Positions 1-5,671 of a stretch of DNA of 6,194 nt are shown piece by piece (the first letter of the stretch is position 1; every line of letters begins with the position of its first letter). Under the pieces are notes generated by a model. It searched no databases. It had not been told where the DNA came from and worked only from the letters and a program-made list of their open reading frames with translations. Source of the stretch: Flavobacteriales bacterium (GTDB lineage Bacteria; Bacteroidota; Bacteroidia; Flavobacteriales; UBA7312); the NCBI GenBank assembly GCA_002862585.1, contig PKDP01000145.1, positions 1 through 6,194 of the forward strand, given 5' to 3'. The translations under genes and the position numbers were made by a program.

Positions 1-505
1 GACCCACAGAGGTATCTCCCATTTCACCTTCAATTTCGCTTTTAGGCGTTAAAGCAGCTACAGAATCCACTACTAAAATATCAATAGCTCCTGAACGGAT
101 AAGATTATCTGCAATCTCCAAAGCTTGCTCACCATTATCGGGCTGAGAAATTAATAAATCATCAATATTAACTCCAAGATTAGCTGCATACACTTGGTCG
201 AAAGCATGTTCAGCATCAATAAAAGCTGCGATACCACCCTGACGCTGTGCCTGAGCAATGGCATGGATTGCCAAAGTTGTTTTACCAGAAGATTCTGGAC
301 CATATATTTCTATGACTCTTCCTCTAGGGTAGCCGCCTATTCCTAAAGCAATGTCTAAGCCTAATGAACCTGATGGAATAGCCTCAACATTTTCTACAGG
401 CTTATCCCCTAACCTCATTACAGTTCCTTTACCATAAGACTTTTCCATCTTGTCAAGAGTCAGCTGTAAAGCCTTTAATTTCGCATCTTTTTCTTTATCG
501 CTCAT
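1..505 (-). CDS. recA: RecA recombinase, N-terminal half (cut by left edge)
   Basis: RecA is the cytoplasmic ATP-dependent strand-exchange protein of homologous recombination and repair. The minus strand from the ATG at 505-503 gives 168 complete codons with no stop before the edge, about half of a normal RecA of roughly 335-350 residues. Visible motifs are the entry segment LGLDIALGIGGYPRGRVIEIYG, Walker A GPESSGKTT at residues 69-77, FIDAEHAFD with the catalytic Glu at 99 (E. coli E96), and Walker B ILVVDS with Asp147 (E. coli D144). The constant +3 offset from E. coli supports this start. After Walker B comes the start of loop L1 (EIEGEMGDTSVG), where the sequence ends. The gene starts only 4 bases after the bcp stop, so it is probably cotranscribed and translationally coupled. 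No Shine-Dalgarno sequence is visible; the bases before the ATG are A/T only, which is normal in Bacteroidota. Identity is essentially certain; the C-terminus is not seen. Confidence 0.98.
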   Translation of the reverse strand, partial: MSDKEKDAKLKALQLTLDKMEKSYGKGTVMRLGDKPVENVEAIPSGSLGLDIALGIGGYPRGRVIEIYGPESSGKTTLAIHAIAQAQRQGGIAAFIDAEHAFDQVYAANLGVNIDDLLISQPDNGEQALEIADNLIRSGAIDILVVDSVAALTPKSEIEGEMGDTSVG

Positions 506-509
506 TTTA

Positions 510-974
510 TTATTTTTTATACGTTTCTAGAATTTGTTGAGTGTGTTCCTTTGTTTTTACTTTGCTAAATACCCGCTCAATGATTCCGTTTTCTTCGATC
601 ACAAATGTTGTTCTATGAATACCTTCATACTCTTTACCCATGAACTTTTTTGGACCCCAAACTCCATAGGCATCAATAACTTTTTTGTCAGTATCAGAAA
701 GCAAGTCAAAAGGCAAATCGTTTTTTGCAATAAATTTTTGATGAGACTCTACACTGTCTGCACTCACTCCTATTACTTCAAAACCTAAAGTAGTTAGCTC
801 TGAGTAGCTATCCCGTAAATTACAACTTTCTACCGTACAACCAGGCGTGCTGTCTTTGGGATAAAAATATAAAATCACTTTCTTACCTTGAAATGACTGT
901 AAATCCACCAACTTGTTATCTTGATTAACAACCCCAAAATCTGGAGCTTTATCGCCTTCCTTTAATGTTTTCAT
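510..974 (-). CDS. bcp: Thioredoxin-dependent thiol peroxidase, Bcp/PrxQ family
   Basis: This is a cytoplasmic peroxiredoxin that reduces hydrogen peroxide and organic hydroperoxides, normally recycled by thioredoxin. It is 154 residues long (E. coli Bcp has 156), a complete single AhpC/TSA-type thioredoxin fold. The active-site motif PKDSTPGC (39-46) carries peroxidatic Cys46 with Pro39 and Thr43, and the resolving Cys51 lies five residues on, the classic atypical 2-Cys Bcp arrangement (C45/C50 in E. coli). Arg121 in GIHRTTFVI is the second conserved active-site arginine. The N-terminal LKEGDKAPDF is typical of the family. There is no signal peptide. The gene lies 77 bases after nth and 4 bases before recA, so an nth-bcp-recA transcript linking peroxide removal with repair is likely. 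I found no good TAnnTTTG element directly upstream, which fits expression from a promoter ahead of nth. Confidence 0.96.
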   Translation of the reverse strand: MKTLKEGDKAPDFGVVNQDNKLVDLQSFQGKKVILYFYPKDSTPGCTVESCNLRDSYSELTTLGFEVIGVSADSVESHQKFIAKNDLPFDLLSDTDKKVIDAYGVWGPKKFMGKEYEGIHRTTFVIEENGIIERVFSKVKTKEHTQQILETYKK

Positions 975-1051
975 TGAAAAGATATTAGAATAACAAAAGA
1001 GCGAAAAATTCTCAGAAATAACAAGATAGAAAGACTTGATTTATTAACAAA

Positions 1052-1690
1052 TCAGCTATTCTTTTTAAAGTAAGAACAAAAAGATGAAATACCACATTCA
1101 TTACACTTTGGTTTTCTTGCCAAACAGACATATCTTCCATGCAAAATGAGCCAATGATGGGCTATATTCAATTTATTTTTCGGAAAACCCTTCACTAACT
1201 GCTTTTCACTTTCAAGAGGGTTTTTGGCTCGTGTAGTAAGTCCTACTCTCTCGGAAACTCTGAAGACATGAGTATCTACAGGCATAGTTGGAACATCATA
1301 CAAAACTGAAGCGACAACATTTGCCGTCTTTCGCCCAACACCTGGCAGTAATTGAAGCTCATCAACAGTCATTGGAACTTTGGAATTGAAGTCATTGACT
1401 AGCATATTAGCCATTCCGACTAAATGTTTTGACTTGTTATTGGGGTAGCTTACTGAACGTATGTAATGAAAAATCTCGTCTTGTGAAGATAATGCCATTA
1501 CTTCAGGAACAGGAAAAGATCGAAAGAGTGCTGGTGTAAATTGATTCACGCGTTTATCCGTGCATTGTGCAGACAATATGACAGCAACCAATAACTCAAA
1601 ACCATTAGAATAGTTAAGCTCCGTTTCAGCCACTGGCATATGCTCTTCAAAATAGTCAATAAATAAGTTGAATCGCTCTTTTTTAGTCAT
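1052..1690 (-). CDS. nth: Endonuclease III, DNA glycosylase/AP lyase
   Basis: Nth starts base excision repair by removing oxidised pyrimidines and cutting the abasic site by beta-elimination. From the ATG at 1690-1688 it has 212 residues (E. coli 211). Motifs are LSAQCTDKRVN (39-49), the helix-hairpin-helix LPGVGRKTA with catalytic Lys121 (E. coli K120), VDTHVFRV with catalytic Asp139 (E. coli D138), and a C-terminal [4Fe-4S] loop with Cys189, 196, 199 and 205, spaced C-X6-C-X2-C-X5-C exactly as in the family. A longer frame starting at TTG 1696 adds only two residues. I reject it because that TTG lies inside a perfect TAAATTTG promoter element and the ATG gives E. coli-like numbering. The gene follows an intrinsic terminator by 14 bases, so it probably has its own promoter or depends on readthrough. 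The stop codon is TGA. Confidence 0.97.
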   Translation of the reverse strand: MTKKERFNLFIDYFEEHMPVAETELNYSNGFELLVAVILSAQCTDKRVNQFTPALFRSFPVPEVMALSSQDEIFHYIRSVSYPNNKSKHLVGMANMLVNDFNSKVPMTVDELQLLPGVGRKTANVVASVLYDVPTMPVDTHVFRVSERVGLTTRAKNPLESEKQLVKGFPKNKLNIAHHWLILHGRYVCLARKPKCNECGISSFCSYFKKNS

Positions 1691-1693
1691 GTT

Positions 1694-1701
1694 CAAATTT
1701 A
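1694..1701 (-). promoter_or_regulatory. Candidate -7 promoter element of nth
   Basis: The minus strand reads TAAATTTG, a full match to the Bacteroidota TAnnTTTG element, followed by AAC and the nth ATG. Transcription normally starts about 4-6 bases after this element, so the mRNA would begin at or within the first codon and be leaderless. I see no TTTG or TTG at the usual 17-23 base distance upstream, and that space is filled by the terminator hairpin. This weakens the call. Confidence 0.45.
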
Positions 1702-1704
1702 TAT

Positions 1705-1733
1705 AAAAAACCCTTCTTATTTCTAAGAAGGGT
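1705..1733 (-). terminator. Intrinsic terminator after the sigma/anti-sigma gene pair
   Basis: On the minus strand CCCTTCTTA, the loop GAAA (a GNRA tetraloop) and TAAGAAGGG form a perfect 9-bp stem, extended to 10 bp by an outer A-T pair (1733 with 1710). The run TTTTTT follows (1710-1705). The hairpin begins 22 bases after the TAG stop of the anti-sigma-like gene, an ideal position. The plus-strand side lacks a comparable U-run (TCTTCTTC), so termination should be mainly of minus-strand transcripts. The U-run ends 14 bases before the nth ATG. Confidence 0.85.
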
Positions 1734-1739
1734 CTTCTT
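1724..1739 (-). promoter_or_regulatory. Alternative hairpin competing with the terminator
   Basis: The minus strand reads AAGAAG (1739-1734), ACC, CTTCTT (1730-1725), a 6-bp stem with a 3-base loop. It uses the same bases that form the 5' arm of the terminator, so the two structures exclude each other, as in an attenuator with an antiterminator. The competing stem is much weaker than the 10-bp terminator stem, and the repeated purine-rich motif could be chance. No leader peptide or ligand-binding RNA domain is visible. Confidence 0.25.
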
Positions 1740-1755
1740 CAAAGCTTGTTATTAA

Positions 1756-2028
1756 CTAATTCAATATTAGATCGATTGTATTAATGACTTTAGAAGAAGT
1801 AGAGGAATAACCTCTAGCAAAAGATTTTATTTTAGCTATGGTGAATTCCGAAGAATTAGTCTTATAAACTAATGAATCAATACTATTAATTGTCTTTTTC
1901 AAATTAATATATGAAGCATTTAAATCATCATCAAAACGTAGTTTTTTCTTTAACATAATCGCTTCATTATTATCCATTTCGCCGTACAAGTATCTAACTA
2001 AATCGTTGTGAGTAAAGGTTTTATACAT
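1756..2028 (-). CDS. Small sigma-linked protein, probable zinc-less anti-sigma factor
   Basis: This is a 90-residue soluble protein with no signal peptide, membrane segment or cysteine. The N-terminal half (about 7-52) reads NDLVRYLYGEM, then an acidic/basic helix NNEAIMLKKKL, then DDDLNASYINLKKTINSID. This helix order matches the N-terminal sigma-binding domain of anti-sigma factors (a YLdGEl-type helix, a spacer, a long helix), but the HxxxCxxC zinc ligands are missing. The C-terminal part (60-90), SSEFTIAKIKSFARGYSS and a hydrophobic tail, has no domain I can name. It lies 69 bases after the ECF sigma gene on the same strand and before a strong terminator, so the two form a bicistronic unit, the usual arrangement for a sigma factor and its regulator. 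The gene looks real from its position and conserved-looking pattern. The anti-sigma role is an inference from context and weak resemblance. Confidence 0.75.
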   Translation of the reverse strand: MYKTFTHNDLVRYLYGEMDNNEAIMLKKKLRFDDDLNASYINLKKTINSIDSLVYKTNSSEFTIAKIKSFARGYSSTSSKVINTIDLILN

Positions 2029-2043
2029 ATAGTAATTAATAAA

Positions 2044-2059
2044 GTTACAATGATGTAAC
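2044..2059. repeat. Inverted repeat between the sigma and anti-sigma-like genes
   Basis: GTTACA, ATGA, TGTAAC is a perfect 6-bp inverted repeat with a 4-base centre. On the minus-strand transcript it forms a small hairpin followed by TTTATT, 38 bases after the sigma stop and 15 bases before the next ATG. It could be a weak attenuator that lowers expression of the second gene, a processing or mRNA-stability site, or an operator for a dimeric protein. A chance origin is possible for a palindrome this size. Confidence 0.35.
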
Positions 2060-2097
2060 GCAACCTTTAATTCGATTATTGTGTAGGACTCAAAAAA

Positions 2098-2694
2098 TTA
2101 ATTAATAATCAAATCAACATTATTCTCTTTTATTAGTTTTCTAATGTTAATCAGAGCATAACGCATTCTACCCAAAGCAGTGTTTATACTAACTCCTGTT
2201 TTTTCAGAAATTTCTTTAAAACTTAAATCTTCATAATGACGCATCACTAAAACTTCAAGCTGCTCTTTGGGTAATTCAGAAATCAACCGCTTAAGAGTCT
2301 CAACTTGTTCGCCCTCCATAATATCATCCTCTTTAGATTTCTCTCCATTTCCAATAACATCAAAAATGTTAAAATTCTCTAGACTCTTAGATTGAGCTAC
2401 CTTAGGCATTCTCTTATTTTTTCTAAAGTAGTCGATAACTAAATTATGAGAAATACGCATCAACCATGGAAGGAATTTACCTTCTTCGTTATACTTACCA
2501 GCATTTAGAGATTTGATTACTTTAAAGAAAGCATCCTGAAATATATCCTCAGCTAATTGCTGATTTCGTACTTTGGAATTAATAAAGCTTAGTACTCTTG
2601 ACTGATGCCTAACAACTAATTCATCCAATGCATTTGGATTTCCATTAATGTAAGCAGTAACTAAATCTTTGTCGGTGGACTTGTGTAACAACAT
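2098..2694 (-). CDS. ECF-type RNA polymerase sigma factor (sigma-70 family, RpoE-like)
   Basis: This protein of 198 residues has the two-domain ECF layout. The sigma-2 domain spans about 10-95, with the core-binding helix DIFQDAFFKVIKSL (50-63) and the -10 recognition helix FLPWLMRISHNLVIDYFRKNK (74-94). An acidic linker (about 100-130) follows. The sigma-4 domain spans about 133-188, with LPKEQLEVLVMRHYEDLSFKEI and the helix-turn-helix around GVSINTALGRMRYALINIRK. It directs core polymerase to a small set of promoters. This is the cytoplasmic type often annotated RpoE in Flavobacteria, not the FecI or SusCD-linked type, since no TonB, SusC or membrane anti-sigma gene is adjacent. A small anti-sigma-like gene follows on the same strand, and uvrA is divergent across 184 bases. 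The start is the first ATG; no Shine-Dalgarno sequence is visible. The family is certain, but its target promoters cannot be read from this window. Confidence 0.96.
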   Translation of the reverse strand: MLLHKSTDKDLVTAYINGNPNALDELVVRHQSRVLSFINSKVRNQQLAEDIFQDAFFKVIKSLNAGKYNEEGKFLPWLMRISHNLVIDYFRKNKRMPKVAQSKSLENFNIFDVIGNGEKSKEDDIMEGEQVETLKRLISELPKEQLEVLVMRHYEDLSFKEISEKTGVSINTALGRMRYALINIRKLIKENNVDLIIN

Positions 2695-2765
2695 ATCTAA
2701 ACAATTTAAATTAAAAACTAATTATAAAGTAGATATGTATTCTATAGGCAGATTATTTTATTACA

Positions 2766-2773
2766 CAAAATTA
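2766..2773 (-). promoter_or_regulatory. Second candidate -7 element for the sigma gene
   Basis: The minus strand reads TAATTTTG, a full TAnnTTTG match 71 bases before the sigma-gene ATG. The nearest upstream TTTG (2802-2799) is 25 bases away, slightly beyond the usual 17-23, and is itself part of the better promoter further upstream. This is a possible secondary start site only. Confidence 0.3.
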
Positions 2774-2798
2774 GAAATATCATTCGATATTGTTAATT

Positions 2799-2830
2799 CA
2801 AATATATGCCAGTTTTTGTAAAAATCCAAA
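2799..2830 (-). promoter_or_regulatory. Main candidate promoter of the ECF sigma gene
   Basis: On the minus strand TTTG (2830-2827) is followed after 20 bases by TATATTTG (2806-2799). This fits the Bacteroidota vegetative promoter, a TTTG or TTG -33 element and a TAnnTTTG -7 element with 17-23 bases between. The predicted start lies near 2794, giving a leader of about 100 bases. The promoter shares DNA with the divergent uvrA promoter. It is of housekeeping type, so it gives no hint of autoregulation by the ECF factor. Confidence 0.6.
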
Positions 2831-2841
2831 TTATAAAAACT
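2811..2841. repeat. Spaced inverted repeat within the divergent promoter region
   Basis: AGTTTTT (2811-2817) and AAAAACT (2835-2841) are exact inverted copies 17 bases apart. A tighter TTTTT-GT-AAAAA palindrome lies at 2813-2824. The outer arms run from the uvrA -33 element to the base just before its -7 element and enclose the -33 element of the sigma gene, where an operator could affect both genes. The arms are simple A and T runs in AT-rich DNA, so chance is a serious alternative. Confidence 0.3.
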
Positions 2842-2849
2842 TAAATTTG
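2815..2849 (+). promoter_or_regulatory. Candidate promoter of uvrA
   Basis: TTTG (2815-2818), a 23-base spacer and TAAATTTG (2842-2849), followed by C, match the Bacteroidota TTTG / TAnnTTTG consensus with the spacer at its upper limit. The predicted start is near 2854, giving a leader of about 24 bases. That leader holds AAGG at 2868-2871, 7 bases before the ATG, the only Shine-Dalgarno-like sequence I see before a start in this window. I see no clear LexA-type operator. Confidence 0.6.
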
Positions 2850-2878
2850 CACTCTTCTGATATAACGAAGGTATATTG

Positions 2879-5671
2879 ATGCAATCAAATAGGAAAAAAA
2901 ATAACCAACAAGAATTCATTCACGTGAAGGGTGCAAAAATGCACAACCTTAAAGATTTGGATATTAGTATCCCAAAGAAAAAACTGATTGTTATCACTGG
3001 AGTTTCAGGATCAGGAAAATCATCTTTAGCCTTTGACACCCTTTTTGCTGAAGGTCAAAGAAGATATATAGAGAGTTTATCCTCATATGCCAGACAGTTT
3101 CTTGGAAAACTTCAAAAACCAGATGTTGAACGAATAGATGGACTTTCACCAGCTATTGCAATAGAACAGAAAGTAAACACCCAAAATCCCCGTTCGACTG
3201 TTGGAACATCTACAGAGATTTATGAATACCTAAAACTATTATTTTCTAGAATAGGCAAAACCATATCCCCAATATCCAACAAAGAAGTAAAAAAGCATCA
3301 GGTTAGTGACGTTATCGATTATGTAAGGGAACAAGCAGAAGGTCAGCGGATAATGGTACTTTCTAAAGTTGAGTTAAACTCATCTATTGAAAACACCTTA
3401 AACAAAATTTTACTCAAAGGATTTTCTAGAGTCAAAATCAATAATGACATCTTAAGAATTAATGAGGTATCAGATTTTAGCTCTTTTAACAAAGAGGATA
3501 AGATTTGGATAGTTGTCGACAGACTAACCACAAATCATGATGACGATAACCTTAATCGTTTAGCGGACAGTGTTGAGATTGCCCTTTATGAAGGCGAAGG
3601 AAGATGTGCGTTAGATTTTGGCAAAAACGAACTCATTAACTTTTCTAATCTCTACGAATTGGATGGAATGATTTTCGACCTGCCTACTGAACATTTATTC
3701 AGTTTCAATAATCCATTTGGAGCATGTAAAATGTGTGAAGGCTTTGGCTCGGTTCTAGGTATTGATGAAGAAAAAGTAGTGCCGAATAAATCCATATCGG
3801 TTTATGATGGAGCAATACAATGCTGGAAGGGCGAAAAATTAGGTAGGTGGCGTGAACGCTTTATCTTAAACTCTGCCGAACACAATTTTCCTATACATCG
3901 CCCATACATTGAGTTATCTGAAGAGGAAAAGAAACTTTTATGGAATGGTGCCAAAGGAGTCAAAGGCATCCGTCAGTTTTTTCGACTACTAGAAAGAGAA
4001 AATTATAAGGTTCAAAACCGTGTAATGCTAGCAAGGTTCAGAGGCAAGAATAAATGTTCTGAATGTGGTGGCTCTCGGTTAAGAAAAGAAGCTCTTTATG
4101 TACAGGTTGGCGGGAGAACAATCAATGACATTGTCCATTTACCTTTGAAAAAAGTGTTAACACTAGTTGATGGCTTGAAGCTTAATGAAAAGGAGTTGAA
4201 AATCTCTGAAAGAATACTCAAAGAAATCAAAAACCGTCTTCATTTTTTAGTAGACGTTGGCTTAGGCTACCTAACCTTAAATCGCCTATCCTCTACCCTT
4301 TCTGGTGGAGAATCACAACGAATAAACTTAGCAACCTCACTTGCAAGTAGCTTAGTGGGTTCAATGTACATTCTTGACGAACCCAGTATAGGGCTTCACT
4401 CTAAAGACACTCAAAAGCTCATTAAAATTCTGAAATCCTTAAAAGAACTAGGTAATACAGTCATTGTAGTTGAACATGATGAAGAAATCATGATGGCTGC
4501 AGATGAAATAATTGACATTGGACCGTACGCAGGAAAAAATGGCGGAAATGTAGTTTTTCAAGGCATACTAAAAGAAATAGAAACTAATGAAGATAGCTTG
4601 ACTGCTCAATATTTATCTCAGAAAAAACAAATAGAAACACCCAAAGTCAGAAGAAGAGTCAATAAGTCTATTCAAATAAATGGTGCAAGAGAAAATAATT
4701 TAAAGAATATAGACGTAAGATTTCCACTAGAGACTCTAACAGTTGTTACTGGCGTAAGTGGATCAGGAAAAAGTTCTCTCGTCAAACAAATATTATTTCC
4801 AGCAGTTCAAAAAACAATTCAAGGTTACTGCTCAAAATTAGGAGCTCATGATAGTATTGAGGGCGATTATAAAAGCATTCAACACATTGAATACATCAAC
4901 CAAAATCCCATTGGACGCTCGTCACGCTCCAACCCCGTTACATACCTTAAAGTATATGACGACATAAGAACTCTTTTTTCAAGACAAGAACTTGCAAAAG
5001 CAAGAGGCTATAAAAGCGGACAATTTTCATTTAATATTGCTGGAGGAAGGTGTGAACATTGCGAAGGGGAAGGGGAAATAAAAATCGAGATGCAGTTCAT
5101 GGCAGATGTGTTTCTCAAATGTGATAATTGTAACGGAAAACGCTTCAAAAACGAAACTCTTGACATTAAATTCGCTGATAAGACCATTTCCGACATCCTT
5201 AATATGACCATTGATGAAGCCATTGACTTTTTTGAAGAAAATGATAAAGCAAAAATCGTTGAGAAATTATCTCCTTTACAAAAGGTTGGCTTAGGCTATG
5301 TTCAACTTGGTCAATCATCCAACACTCTCAGTGGTGGTGAAGCACAAAGAATTAAACTTGCTTTTTTCTTGAGCAAGGGAACTAAATCGGAGAAAACACT
5401 ATTTATTTTTGATGAACCAACCACAGGTTTGCATTTTCACGATATCAATAAACTGTTAAACTCGTTTTATGCTCTTATTGATAACGGACACTCTATAGTT
5501 TGTGTAGAACACAATTCGGACGTAATGAAATGTGCGGATTGGATTATTGACTTAGGCCCTGAAGGTGGAGACGATGGTGGTCAATTGATGTTCCAAGGAA
5601 AACCTGAAGACCTTATTAAAAATAAAAAGTCATATACCGCAGAGCATCTACTGCAAAAGTTAAGCTCTTGA
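2879..5671 (+). CDS. uvrA: Excinuclease ABC subunit A (UvrA)
   Basis: UvrA is the cytoplasmic damage-recognition ATPase of nucleotide excision repair; its dimer scans DNA and loads UvrB. From the ATG at 2879 it has 930 residues (E. coli 940), against a TTG start three bases earlier. It has two ABC modules. The first has Walker A GVSGSGKSS (41-49), signature LSGGES (474-479), Walker B ILDEPS (Asp500, Glu501) and VVEHD. The second has Walker A GVSGSGKSS (625-633), signature LSGGEAQR (from 817), Walker B IFDEPTTGLH (Asp845, Glu846) and CVEHN. The UvrB-binding/insertion region is about 115-260. The C-terminal zinc finger is complete: Cys725/728 and 748/751, C-X2-C-X19-C-X2-C. Pairs Cys283/286 and Cys393/396 are present, but the CxxC expected about 20 residues before Cys283 is replaced by a cysteine-free FDLPTEHLFSFNNP stretch. 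From memory this is usual for this Flavobacterial UvrA type. The end overlaps ruvX by 12 bases. Confidence 0.98.
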   Translation: MQSNRKKNNQQEFIHVKGAKMHNLKDLDISIPKKKLIVITGVSGSGKSSLAFDTLFAEGQRRYIESLSSYARQFLGKLQKPDVERIDGLSPAIAIEQKVNTQNPRSTVGTSTEIYEYLKLLFSRIGKTISPISNKEVKKHQVSDVIDYVREQAEGQRIMVLSKVELNSSIENTLNKILLKGFSRVKINNDILRINEVSDFSSFNKEDKIWIVVDRLTTNHDDDNLNRLADSVEIALYEGEGRCALDFGKNELINFSNLYELDGMIFDLPTEHLFSFNNPFGACKMCEGFGSVLGIDEEKVVPNKSISVYDGAIQCWKGEKLGRWRERFILNSAEHNFPIHRPYIELSEEEKKLLWNGAKGVKGIRQFFRLLERENYKVQNRVMLARFRGKNKCSECGGSRLRKEALYVQVGGRTINDIVHLPLKKVLTLVDGLKLNEKELKISERILKEIKNRLHFLVDVGLGYLTLNRLSSTLSGGESQRINLATSLASSLVGSMYILDEPSIGLHSKDTQKLIKILKSLKELGNTVIVVEHDEEIMMAADEIIDIGPYAGKNGGNVVFQGILKEIETNEDSLTAQYLSQKKQIETPKVRRRVNKSIQINGARENNLKNIDVRFPLETLTVVTGVSGSGKSSLVKQILFPAVQKTIQGYCSKLGAHDSIEGDYKSIQHIEYINQNPIGRSSRSNPVTYLKVYDDIRTLFSRQELAKARGYKSGQFSFNIAGGRCEHCEGEGEIKIEMQFMADVFLKCDNCNGKRFKNETLDIKFADKTISDILNMTIDEAIDFFEENDKAKIVEKLSPLQKVGLGYVQLGQSSNTLSGGEAQRIKLAFFLSKGTKSEKTLFIFDEPTTGLHFHDINKLLNSFYALIDNGHSIVCVEHNSDVMKCADWIIDLGPEGGDDGGQLMFQGKPEDLIKNKKSYTAEHLLQKLSS

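Noticed and set aside
534..788. Plus-strand open frame of 84 codons inside bcp
   Set aside because: It is fully antisense to a complete peroxiredoxin gene, with no recognisable domain; a shadow frame.
975..1051. Terminator or promoter between nth and bcp
   Set aside because: I found no stem of more than 3 bp with a following U-run and no TAnnTTTG match on the minus strand, so I treat it as an internal operon gap.
1691..1696. TTG start for nth, two codons upstream of the ATG
   Set aside because: The TTG is the last part of a TAAATTTG promoter element, and the ATG gives residue numbering that matches E. coli Nth.
2876..2878. TTG start for uvrA just before the ATG
   Set aside because: An ATG follows directly at 2879 with an AAGG sequence 7 bases upstream; the TTG adds one residue only.
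2695..2878. Possible small RNA, riboswitch or hidden gene in the largest intergenic gap
   Set aside because: It contains only AT-rich promoter-like sequence and a weak inverted repeat; no strong hairpin with a U-run and no coding frame.
3343..3531. Minus-strand open frame of 62 codons inside uvrA
   Set aside because: It is antisense to a conserved uvrA region, with low-complexity Leu/Ser composition typical of shadow frames.
5008..5223. Minus-strand open frame of 71 codons inside uvrA
   Set aside because: It is antisense to the C-terminal zinc finger of UvrA; no family resemblance and no promoter or start context.
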